A stretch of DNA of 64,000 nt from a virus, in the IMG/VR virus record IMGVR_UViG_3300042566_001512, positions 124,001 to 188,000 of that record; one strand, 5' to 3'. Each line of letters starts with the position of its first letter. The stretch's first letter is position 1. Both the position numbers and the translations under genes were made by a program. The notes beneath the pieces were generated by a model. The model saw nothing but the letters and a program-made list of their open reading frames with translations. It searched no databases and was not told the DNA's origin. Below, one piece after another: positions 53,769 to 63,141 of the stretch.

Positions 53769-56700
53769 TTAAGCAGACTTTCGCATAGAAACAGGTGCAG
53801 ACGGAGGTTCGTATTTACGACCATCGCTTTTGCTAGTGGGTACATTAGCTGTTTCTTTTGCGGCGCTTACAGTGTTTATCTTATCGTATATCAACTTCAT
53901 TATGTCCAGAGTCTCCTTATGTACAATCAGGGATTGTGCCAGTAAAGATTCTGTATTGACCATAATGTCGGCAGTAAGGGTGTTTTTAGCCGCGTTATTA
54001 TTTTCAGTAGAGGTACCTGCTACTCTAGGGTTTACTCCCACTGCGTCGTTAAGCGGGGAACTGCTTGCTTGCTTACTTGCCTGTACGGCCTTTTCCTGCT
54101 GTGCAATAGGCCTGACTTTAGGGTTATATGAGGACTTCGGTCCTTCTATTTGAGAACTGGCCAGTTGTTCGGGCGGTAATCTTGGCGGCTGCTGCGCCGC
54201 AGCGGGCATTACATAGTCGCCATTTATTTTTGGAGAAGAACTTACAGCGGACACTACTCTTACGAAGTCCTCTCGGGCTCCGCTAGACTTGTTGCTCCCA
54301 ACTCCAGCGTAGTAGCTTCTTCCGGTTTTATAAGGTAGGCTGGCCCATTCTTTGCTGATATTGTCAGCAAATTGACCGGCGTCAATTTTTCCCTTTACGT
54401 AGTTATCAAGCCCTCTCATCTTTAATAACCCCACGGCCAACTTGTCCTGGGTCACGGGATTAAAAATGTCAGTTGCTTTTGCGTATCCGGCCTTAATTAG
54501 TCCGCTTAGAGTTTTTCTTATTATTTGATATTTTCCTACCGCAGTAGATTCGTGACCTCTAGCGATCATGTCTTTTTGGTAATCAGATACCTCTGCGATT
54601 GACATCTTTGTCAGGTTAGGTTCGGTTTTCCCGCCCACTAATATATTGTAATTTCCGTTACTTTCTTTTTGACCAATAAATTCCAATAAGGTATTTGTTG
54701 CGGGGTCAAAAGTCTTAACAGGTTCTCTCTTTATGTCGGCAGTCATAAGTCCTGAATCTTTTCTCGACTTCATCACTTGACTGGCTCCGTCGTCGTACTT
54801 GGGGTCTTTATCCTTAGATACGATCGAGGTACCTAGAGTGTTGTTTTGTGCATTGTTGTTTAGGGCCGGAGCGTTATTCGATGCCCTACTTTTATCCACT
54901 GCGACTTCTTTTGAAGTGGAAGCCGTGTCGCTCTTAAGTGGGGTAGAGTCGGCCGGTTTTGTCTTGGCCACATAATCGTGCTGTGTCTTTTCTTTGGCGC
55001 GCTCTGCAAGATACTCCAGGTTACCTTCTACACTAGAAGAATCGGTGTTTACCTGATACCCGGGCCACGGAGAATCAGTTACACTCCAAACTCCATTTAT
55101 GGAAGAGATTGTCTTAGCAACCTGAACAATTTTATTTGGACTTATAATTACAGGCGCTTCAGCTTTAGGCGGCTTTCCCGTTTCTGTTATATGCGCGGTT
55201 ACGTAGTTGAGGTAAACTGGCAAGAATCTGTCTCTAAACCACTTACCCCAAGAAACTGCTGCCGGCCCAAATAAATCAGATATACCAAAGTAAACGTTCA
55301 CCTTCTGAAGTAATTCGTTGAAATTATCATCAAAAGTAGCTTTGGTACCTTGTATCTTAATTAACTTACTAGTTTCGTTTTCTAGTTTATTTAGAGCTAT
55401 TACCTTAGACAGCTCCAGTTCCTTAATACCGTATGTTTTATATCTGATTGCATCAAAAGCAGAAACGGTATTTTTTAATATAGTAGAACCCACAGTGGAC
55501 GCACCGGTAACTGCGGTACCTGAGGGCTTTGCTTTTTCATCCGGTTTTCCAAGATCCACTCTAACGGCAGTGTTAGCGGCCTCTTGTGGAGGCTTTACGT
55601 CGGTGGGTAATCCAGTTGCCGTCTTTTTAGCATCGCCAGCTGGGGTAGCGAATTCTTTTAGTGCCGCCTCTATTGCTGCACTTACGTCCGCCGAATCTGA
55701 GGCCACGTACTTGCCTCCCAATATTGGAAGAGTCCCTGTTTTATAAGGACCGCTGGGGAATTTAGTAGCTTCTATGTATTTTAATTTAACGTCCTTCTTT
55801 AGGTCATTTATTTTAGATAAGTCAATACTGCCATTTAAAATGGACAGCGCACTTACGTGAGTAAGGTAGACGGGTTTAAATCGTTTAATGTACCATGTGC
55901 CAAATTGTCTCTTGTGGTCATTATCCTTAGAAGAAAAACCGAATATTGACATCATCTCCTCAATGTCTATTTTCTTTTCTTCTAACTCCGCTTTTTCCGA
56001 ACCCACTTTAACGAATTGTTTTAAATATTCTTCTAGATCTACTATTTTGCTAAAGTAGCTAGTTTCTTCTTTTTTAAAGCCGTATTGAACATAGCGTATG
56101 TTATCGAGCACTGTGGGCTTACTCATCCATCTGCGAACGGCTTTATAGCCCTTATAAGCACCGTAACCGACGGCAGCGGCACCCAGTATACCAAGGGTCA
56201 CTGGAGAGCTTACAACGGCCGCTAGACCGGCTCCTAAGGCACCTAGTGCACCGGTAGCAGCCGCGCCCACGCCACCGGCGCCAGCTACCGCGGTAACGGC
56301 ACTTCCGGCTAGACCGGCCACTCTTCCAATTCCTAAAAGTTTGCCTAGCCCGCTTAGTACTCCTCCGCCCTTCAATAGAGTTTTAAAGCCGCCCAAGAAA
56401 CCGGTGATGGCGTCAAGAGCACCGGACAATAGGCCGATCAATCCGCCCTTCTTGTCTTTTTCCTTACCAGGCTCAGCCGTTTTAGAGGACTGCTGCTTTG
56501 CTCTTTCTGCGTCTCTTCTGGCTTTTATATCTTCCCATGAACCTTCACGGTCACCGTCACCGTCTCGGTCGCCTTTTACTTTCTTTTCTGCGAAGAAGTC
56601 CGTAAAAGTATTTTTGATGTCACCCAGAAGGGAGACGGTCTGTTCGCCGGTGGTAGCTTCTTTATCTTTTTTATTTTTTATTGAGGAATTTGGCTTTATA

Positions 56701-59700
56701 GCTTCGCTTACGTTGAGCTTTACTCTTCTGCTAAACAACTTGTTTAATTTCTTAAACCCAGAAATTATTTTTGCAGAAGTAGAGGTCTTCAAAGGTTTTC
56801 CATTTTGACCTAACAAACCTTCGTCTATGTCCTCGTTGCTCAAAACCATGGTTTCTTCTTTCTGGTCCCAAACAGGTCCGTCAATGTCGGAGACCAAAGA
56901 AATAATCTTTCCGGTTTTCTCAGATATGTATCTGCCGGCTTTCATGAGTGCCGCTCTTAGTCTAGGCTCAGGCTCACCCTTTACATATACGTCCTGTGGC
57001 TTACTGAGGTAGCGTATAAAACCACCTGCAACTTTAGCAGTGGCTCCGGCCAAACCCCTGGTTATTAACTTGGTTAACTTCAACCCCTTTTTCATTGTCC
57101 AGGCAGCTGCGGAGGTGAGTTTATTCATTATCCATTTTGCTGGTTTAAATGGATTAAATATGCCAAGCATAGAGTTATAAACACGCAAGTTTGGTAAGTC
57201 CTCGTCAAAGATTTTGACGTTACCTGCGGCGTCAACCACTTCGCCATTTATGTCGTTTTGATGATATATGGGCCTTCCGGTTGACCTGTTAAAGTACTCT
57301 CCGTTTCTTAGCCTGGTTGCGTATAGTCTAGGCTCCGGTTCGTCACCCGCGTATACGTCTTTTACGCTATATGGACCTGTCCCCATCGTAAGTTTTGCTA
57401 AATTTATGCCAAATTTAGCGCCCTTTGCCAGCATTCTGAAGTTAAACTTTGTAAGCGGTATACCTATTTTGTTATAGTACCAAGAAACTCCGCCTATTAC
57501 TTTTCCTGCTAGTTTTAATAATTTCCTAATAGGCGCAAATCGCTTTTGCCTGCTATCGTATACCACGAGGCTGTCTAGTTCTTCTACCGATACAACTGAC
57601 CTGCCTTTTTCATCCTTTACCTCGCCTTGGATTTGTTCGGGTAAATAAATAGTCTTTCCAGAAATTGCGTCAGAGTAGTGGCCTTGTTGCATTTTAACTG
57701 CTGTCATTCTGGGGTATTTTTCACCACCGACCCAAACGTCTTTGGCGCCGCCAAAAGCTACGCTTTTGAACATGTCGACAGTGTCCTTTACACCTGTCCA
57801 GGCCCTTTTTAAAATATCTACTGCTACAGATCCGGCCTTTGTGTTTTTTATATTTTTGGCTATTCCGTCAAATGTACCTTTTGCATAGTCGCCAAATCTT
57901 TTATACTGGCCGTCTTTATCTTTTACGTATGACTGATCAAGTTCATCGGATTTCAGTACGGTTTGTCCGCTTACGATGTCCTTAACGGTTCCGTTTATGT
58001 CAGACAAGGTTTTTACTATTTTTCCAGACGCCAGATCCACGTAGTGTCCCGCCTGTAGTTTAGCTTTTATGATTCTGGGGTTTTCTTCGCCCGAAACTCT
58101 CAAATCAACCCATTTGTCTTTGAGAGTAAATGAGAGCTTTTGTATTTTGTCCTTTATCTCAGAATACGATTTACCAGAATAACCATCCTGGTTATTTCTT
58201 TCTTTAGAATCGTTTAGTTTGGTGGAAACTTTTCCTAGATAATTTTTAAATTTCCCGTATTGGCCGGATACTCTTTTACCTACATTGGCCTCGCTTATTT
58301 TTTGCTTTTGCTTCTTAAAGAAAAGTTTAGCTTTTGTAAACTGAGTCTTTCCTTTGTTTAATATATCTCCGGCGGGGCCGTTACTGTTTTCTTTGTTTAC
58401 TTTATCTTTTTCTTCAAACTTACTGGCTTTGAACAAATCTGTAATTTCTTTGTAATAGCCTATAGAAGTGTCTAGTCTCTGTATAATTTGTTTAAAATAA
58501 ACTTCACAGTCTTGATCTTTCTTAGATAAAGGCGAGTAGTCGGATCTGGTAAATGAAGAAGTACCAACAGAAGAATAATCCGCAGAGGAAAAGGAGCCGA
58601 CTCTACTGGAGACTTTGTCTGGCGCAACTGTGGGTTTAGAGATACCGGTTTTTTGCTTACGCACATTAGGCATCCGGCGCTTTTTGCCGATTTGGCCTTT
58701 GTAGAAGTCTTCCATGTCAAGATCATAACCTTCTTCTTTTCTGGTTATAATCCCAAGCTGAACCAGCTCGTTTTGTCTACCTTCCGATATAAGCTGCTCT
58801 ATGGTAGCCCTAGGGTCGTTCATGCCTCTTACCAGGGAGTTCATCTGTCTATTGAGCAACAGCATTTCACTGGGCTTACTTTCCAAGTCGGACAAGTACT
58901 TACTTGTCAGTTCCTTTGGTCTTCCCTCCAAGCCCTTTTCCAGCTTAGATGACTGCATTTTATTTTTCAGGAAGGCCTGTTTTATGCTTATTCTTTCTTC
59001 CTCACTGAGTTTGTCCTCTGACTGAGAATCTATTTTATCTATAATTTTATCAAGGATGTCGTTTGTTCTTTTGGCATCATTGTCGTTGTATACTCTTGAG
59101 GCTATGCTCTTGAGTAATTTCGTTTTCCCAGTAAATCTGCCCTTGTCTTGATCGTACTCCACTCTGTCTATGTTTGGATTTCCCGTACGAATAATTTGAA
59201 TTTCTTGCAAAATTCTAGACAAATATCCAGGTATAATTTCGTTGATGGATCTTTCGGTTTTCAGTGTAAACGGCTGTACAGCGCTTAAGTCTTTACCCGT
59301 GAGTCTATTAAAACTACTGTCCACGTTTAGGGACGGCAAGATAGACTGCAGGCCGCGCATGATCCAGGCGCCTATGCCTTCTTTATTCGACCACGAATCG
59401 TCCTTCCTGAAATTTTCCGCGCTCCCTACTATATTTTCATTAAAGTTTTCTAGGTAATCCCCAACCTGCTCCACCTTAGGAAATACCTTTTTGATAGGTT
59501 CTTTAAAGCGCTTAGCAACACTGTAACCTACCGTGTTTGCCAAAAGGTCACCCGCGATCTCGCCACCTGTTTGATAAGTATCAAGCATGCCGGGCGCTAC
59601 CTGTTCACGAGCCATCTCAGCATCAGTAAGTCCAGATCTGAATCCCTGGGCATTTCTTTTTATAGTTTCTATAGTTCTATCTCGTATTTTACGAGTAGTC

Positions 59701-60608
59701 ATTTGTAGATATTCGTCTGCGCTGGGCAATAGACCTCTAAAAGCAGTGCCGACAGTATCCGAGAATTTACCGAATAGTTTCTGACTGCTAAGTTCTTTTA
59801 GATTTATTTTTTGCCAATCAGGAAGACCCGTGTTTTTAATTAACTTATTGTAAGCGTCTACGTGCAGTACGTGGGTTTTATTTACGGTCTCTAGTATGTC
59901 GTACTGAGCGAACAGCTGACGGTGCTGTAACTCAAGAGATTTTTTCTGATATTGTAGATTAATAGTGGTTTGATATTGTGATATCCTGGATAAGGACATC
60001 GCGGATTGATTTAACAGACTAAAGATGTCACGGTGTCTGTTTAGCTCAATACCTTCTTTTATTAGATCTTGACCTTCGTTCTCTATCTTATTATTTTCGG
60101 ACTGTACTATTTGTTCTTTGAATACTTCTGCAAGCTGTATGGATATTGCCGAGTCTCTTTGATCTCTGGCAGACAGGGCGGAACCTAGTTTTTGTTCATC
60201 CTTGGCTTCGTCCTCCCAGCGCTTAAAGATATCCTTTAATCTGCCGGGTATAAATTTACTATCCTTTGGTGCAAGCTTGGAAGCTACTCTTTTAAAGTCC
60301 TTTATGGCCGGCCGTACTTCTGCCGCTGCTTCACTATAGAGCTGCCTTAAATTCGTGGCAACCTTATCCCCCATGTCTAGTGTGTCGCCGTACCCTTTTG
60401 GCAGCAATTCCCGCAATACACCAGTTATAAAAGAAGGATCGCTTACTTTGGCCTTTATCCCGCTTTTTAATCCGTCTTTAACTTTTGTGGCTGGTTTTCT
60501 ATCGTCCTTAAAAGGATCAGCCTGAAAATCTATGTCGTCAAAAACGAGTTCATTATCAAAATCAAAACCGTTATCTAATGTGTTTGCTACTTTCTTACCC
60601 TTAGACAT
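53769..60608 (-). CDS. Giant tail protein with muramidase domain (tape-measure candidate)
   Basis: The 2279-residue product starts best at 60608 (AGAAAGAT upstream); nine codons of open frame precede it. Residues 1-450 are helical. Four repeats of about 124 residues begin near 830, 953, 1079 and 1202 (VWVGGEKYPRM, VYAGDEPEPRL, VYVKGEPEPRL patterns with GHY/GEY and TGK). A Gly/Ala-rich hydrophobic stretch lies near 1410-1490, and two more related units begin near 1499 and 1719 (IRYVQYGF, IRYKTYGI). Residues about 1970-2120 form a lysozyme/transglycosylase-like domain (IGQKESNGNYN, STAVGKYQIIRKTL, KEWASLPY). Its size suits a tape measure that also opens peptidoglycan at infection. Confidence 0.75.
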   Translation of the reverse strand: MSKGKKVANTLDNGFDFDNELVFDDIDFQADPFKDDRKPATKVKDGLKSGIKAKVSDPSFITGVLRELLPKGYGDTLDMGDKVATNLRQLYSEAAAEVRPAIKDFKRVASKLAPKDSKFIPGRLKDIFKRWEDEAKDEQKLGSALSARDQRDSAISIQLAEVFKEQIVQSENNKIENEGQDLIKEGIELNRHRDIFSLLNQSAMSLSRISQYQTTINLQYQKKSLELQHRQLFAQYDILETVNKTHVLHVDAYNKLIKNTGLPDWQKINLKELSSQKLFGKFSDTVGTAFRGLLPSADEYLQMTTRKIRDRTIETIKRNAQGFRSGLTDAEMAREQVAPGMLDTYQTGGEIAGDLLANTVGYSVAKRFKEPIKKVFPKVEQVGDYLENFNENIVGSAENFRKDDSWSNKEGIGAWIMRGLQSILPSLNVDSSFNRLTGKDLSAVQPFTLKTERSINEIIPGYLSRILQEIQIIRTGNPNIDRVEYDQDKGRFTGKTKLLKSIASRVYNDNDAKRTNDILDKIIDKIDSQSEDKLSEEERISIKQAFLKNKMQSSKLEKGLEGRPKELTSKYLSDLESKPSEMLLLNRQMNSLVRGMNDPRATIEQLISEGRQNELVQLGIITRKEEGYDLDMEDFYKGQIGKKRRMPNVRKQKTGISKPTVAPDKVSSRVGSFSSADYSSVGTSSFTRSDYSPLSKKDQDCEVYFKQIIQRLDTSIGYYKEITDLFKASKFEEKDKVNKENSNGPAGDILNKGKTQFTKAKLFFKKQKQKISEANVGKRVSGQYGKFKNYLGKVSTKLNDSKERNNQDGYSGKSYSEIKDKIQKLSFTLKDKWVDLRVSGEENPRIIKAKLQAGHYVDLASGKIVKTLSDINGTVKDIVSGQTVLKSDELDQSYVKDKDGQYKRFGDYAKGTFDGIAKNIKNTKAGSVAVDILKRAWTGVKDTVDMFKSVAFGGAKDVWVGGEKYPRMTAVKMQQGHYSDAISGKTIYLPEQIQGEVKDEKGRSVVSVEELDSLVVYDSRQKRFAPIRKLLKLAGKVIGGVSWYYNKIGIPLTKFNFRMLAKGAKFGINLAKLTMGTGPYSVKDVYAGDEPEPRLYATRLRNGEYFNRSTGRPIYHQNDINGEVVDAAGNVKIFDEDLPNLRVYNSMLGIFNPFKPAKWIMNKLTSAAAWTMKKGLKLTKLITRGLAGATAKVAGGFIRYLSKPQDVYVKGEPEPRLRAALMKAGRYISEKTGKIISLVSDIDGPVWDQKEETMVLSNEDIDEGLLGQNGKPLKTSTSAKIISGFKKLNKLFSRRVKLNVSEAIKPNSSIKNKKDKEATTGEQTVSLLGDIKNTFTDFFAEKKVKGDRDGDGDREGSWEDIKARRDAERAKQQSSKTAEPGKEKDKKGGLIGLLSGALDAITGFLGGFKTLLKGGGVLSGLGKLLGIGRVAGLAGSAVTAVAGAGGVGAAATGALGALGAGLAAVVSSPVTLGILGAAAVGYGAYKGYKAVRRWMSKPTVLDNIRYVQYGFKKEETSYFSKIVDLEEYLKQFVKVGSEKAELEEKKIDIEEMMSIFGFSSKDNDHKRQFGTWYIKRFKPVYLTHVSALSILNGSIDLSKINDLKKDVKLKYIEATKFPSGPYKTGTLPILGGKYVASDSADVSAAIEAALKEFATPAGDAKKTATGLPTDVKPPQEAANTAVRVDLGKPDEKAKPSGTAVTGASTVGSTILKNTVSAFDAIRYKTYGIKELELSKVIALNKLENETSKLIKIQGTKATFDDNFNELLQKVNVYFGISDLFGPAAVSWGKWFRDRFLPVYLNYVTAHITETGKPPKAEAPVIISPNKIVQVAKTISSINGVWSVTDSPWPGYQVNTDSSSVEGNLEYLAERAKEKTQHDYVAKTKPADSTPLKSDTASTSKEVAVDKSRASNNAPALNNNAQNNTLGTSIVSKDKDPKYDDGASQVMKSRKDSGLMTADIKREPVKTFDPATNTLLEFIGQKESNGNYNILVGGKTEPNLTKMSIAEVSDYQKDMIARGHESTAVGKYQIIRKTLSGLIKAGYAKATDIFNPVTQDKLAVGLLKMRGLDNYVKGKIDAGQFADNISKEWASLPYKTGRSYYAGVGSNKSSGAREDFVRVVSAVSSSPKINGDYVMPAAAQQPPRLPPEQLASSQIEGPKSSYNPKVRPIAQQEKAVQASKQASSSPLNDAVGVNPRVAGTSTENNNAAKNTLTADIMVNTESLLAQSLIVHKETLDIMKLIYDKINTVSAAKETANVPTSKSDGRKYEPPSAPVSMRKSA

Positions 60609-60713
60609 GATTTTTATCTTTCTGTGAAAAAACACCGCACGCGCGTATTACTTTGGACGTATTTCATTTCTCATTTACCTTATTTTATCTTTTCTTTAGG
60701 AGCATAAAGCACC

Positions 60714-63141
60714 ATGGATAAACTGGACGTGCCTTTTAACATATTTTTTCTTAGACTAGACGAGCTTACCGTTAAGTACCTCAAGCCCGTGACTTCCCTT
60801 GACGTCTTTGATGGCCTTACTAAAAACCTCCATCCGGATGGATTATATTCGCCATCCATATTCGGCGTGGTTGGAAGTAATAATAGATACACAAAATTCT
60901 CCTATATAGACATAAAGGTAAAAATAATGCACCCGGTGTATTATAAAGCAATTACCTCTATGAAATCATTATACGAATCCATAATGACCTCAAAAGAGTT
61001 TGCGGTCTGGGACCAGGAAAAAAAGGACTTTGTAAAGTCAAACGCGTTGGCAGGGCAAACCGGTTACGACTTCTTTATACAGCACTGTGATAGCATAGTG
61101 CACGAAGAAAGACCGTCTACCGATAGACAGGAAAACATATCACTTATAAATAAATATAAACAAAATTATTTATACGATAAAATCATCGTACTTCCGGCGG
61201 CATATAGGGACATTGAAATAGATGACAATGGAAGAGAATCCTCAGATGAGATAAATTCGCTTTATTACAAAATCATAGCGATATCAAACACAATAAACAT
61301 TAACACCGTAAGAATCTCACCTGAAGCTTACAACACCCAGAGAATGTCCCTGCAAAGAGCATTCAACGACACATACGAGTATCTCTCTAACCTAATTAGA
61401 GGAAAGAGTAATCTCTTTATGGGCAAGTGGGCGTCTCGAAAAATATTTAACGGGACTAGAAACGTAATTACCTCAATGAACGTTACTCAAACTGAGCTAG
61501 GAGCACCCAATTCAATAAACTACAACGACACGCTTGTTGGGCTGTACCAAACTTTAAAAGGCATTTTGCCAGTAACGTTATACAGATTAAAAACTGGGTT
61601 TTTATCTGGAGTATTTCCATCAATAAGCTCACCTGCTCTATTGACTAATAAGACAACGTTAAAATCAGAAAAAGTTGTTTTAAAGACTGCCATATATGAC
61701 AAGTGGATGACCAATGAAGGATTGGAGTCACTTATTAGCTCTTATAAAGAACCATCAATCAGACACGACTATGTCACAGTGGACAACTATTATCTAGGTT
61801 TAATTTATAGGGGGCCGGATAATACTTTTAAATTGATACACGGAATAGACGAACTTCCTGAGGACAGAGATCCAAAAGACTGCAGGCCTATCAGCTTGAC
61901 GGAGTTATTTTATTGTTCAATCTACGAAATTACGGACAATTACCCAGCACTAGTAACGCGGTATCCAGTAACCGGAGTCGGTAGCATATACCCGTCTATG
62001 GCTAAATTAAAATCAACGATAGAAGTGGAAAAGAGATATAAGCTAGGGGTAGACTGGACTGTAGATCCACAATCTAAAGTGGCCTACGAATTCCCAACTC
62101 AAACTGATTTATTCAGTGCTCTGTCTCCCCATCCTTTTAAACTAGGTAGACTTTCAGCTGATGGTTTTAAATGTAAGACTATATAAAACGGTTTTACATT
62201 TTAATCACGTCCTGTTTTGCAGAAATGCGAAATAAGATTCTTCCTTAATTGCTGGGACATCTTGACACGTTAAAAGCTACAACGTAATGCGAAAGCATAG
62301 GCGCGAATGCTTGAAAATTTTAACGTAAGACAATCAGCAGCGAAGCTCCTGCTCCCCGCCTAAACGGGAAAGGAGAACGTTCAACGGCCAGCCCTTAAGC
62401 AAGGGGTAGGAGCAAGTGCTCCGAAATGGGAAGCGCCTTACCAGCAATTGCTAGGAAGGTGAAGATATGGTCTTACCTGCATGGAGACATGCAGCGGCTT
62501 CTAATGGAAAGCCGGTAAGCGAGGTAACGTGCGCTTATTGAAAACACGTGTTCGACGGCGATTAAAAGTTATATTAACCCTCAATACCCTCGGGTTAAAA
62601 CGAGTTAATTTATAACACAAAAAGGTTGCCTATTCGCAGTAATGTGAATATAAAAAAATCTCTCTAATTGCTGGGACTCCTCGTTAAACCACTAAGACTA
62701 CAACGCAGCGCGAAAGCGCAGACGTGAGAGTTTGAAAACATTAGTGGGTAGAGACAATCAGCAGCTAAGACCCTTACTGCATATAAATTGCAAATGGGTA
62801 AAGTTCAACGACTAGATCGAAAGATCGTACCGTGTCAAGTGACGCGGGAAACGGGAGACTCCGGTTTTTACCGGATGAAGATATAGTCTTGTCTATGCGG
62901 AGACGCGTAGCTGTGGGATAGCATTTACTTCCCTTTAAAACGAAACAGGTTAACGCCCCTGTTTGAAAACCTAACGACAAGTAGTTGTAACTTCCTCTAC
63001 TCCGAAGATTCTATTAAAGAAATTTATGATTTTTTTAATAACACTCGGTGCTACGTAGGAACTGATGGAAAATTTATTAATAGTTTAGAAATAGATACGG
63101 TTAAATACGTTTTACATAACCTCACAGGAGAACCACAATAA
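60714..63141 (+). CDS. RNA polymerase beta-prime subunit, N-terminal part, split by two group I introns
   Basis: Spliced coding segments: 60714-62162, 62551-62562 and 62977-63141, giving 541 residues. The first segment has beta-prime landmarks: GLYSPSIFG (43-51) like the N-terminal clamp, LFMGKWASRKIFNGTRNVIT (about 234-253) like the KRVDFSGRSVI region, and TRYPVTGVGSIYPS (415-428) before the active site. It ends LGRLSAD. The 12-nt exon supplies FDGD and the third continues TSSCNFLYSEDSIKE, so the product reads SADFDGDTSSCNF, the metal-binding motif. Without splicing, translation stops at 62186 after 490 residues, with no FDGD. AGGAG precedes the ATG; the stop overlaps the next ATG. Confidence 0.85.
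62163..62550 (+). ncRNA. Group I intron 1 (388 nt, no ORF)
   Basis: Core segments in order: TAATTGCTGGGAC (62246), GACAATCAGCAGC (62329), GTTCAACGGCCAG (62379) and GAAGATATGGTC (62461). The P7 strands GGCCA (62386-62390) and TGGTC (62468-62472) pair with one wobble. The last base is G, after TTGAAAACACGT. The 5' border is set by the protein (SAD then FDGD), and the preceding exon base is T, as the family requires. The internal guide at the place homologous to intron 2, GTCCTG, pairs with CAG and GAT of the exon only if CT bulges out. No homing endonuclease is encoded. Confidence 0.85.
62551..62562 (+). other. 12-nt exon encoding FDGD
   Basis: TTCGACGGCGAT, four codons that form the core of the RNA polymerase catalytic loop. 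The next in-frame codon is TAA, so the following intron must begin here. The exon's last six bases pair fully with the guide of intron 2. Confidence 0.85.
62563..62976 (+). ncRNA. Group I intron 2 (414 nt, no ORF)
   Basis: Core segments: TAATTGCTGGGAC (62665), GACAATCAGCAGC (62753), GTTCAACGACTAG (62803) and GAAGATATAGTC (62877). P7 pairs perfectly (GACTA 62810-62814 with TAGTC 62884-62888). P1 forms between the exon end GGCGAT and the guide GTTGCC (62625-62630), with the expected U-G pair at the cut site. It ends TTTGAAAACCTAACG with the terminal G at 62976. The core resembles intron 1 closely, so the two are related. No ORF longer than chance on the plus strand. Confidence 0.9.

Noticed and set aside
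62774-62980. 68-residue minus-strand ORF inside intron 2 as a possible intron-encoded protein
   Set aside because: It lies antisense to the conserved intron core, has no endonuclease motif and no ribosome site.
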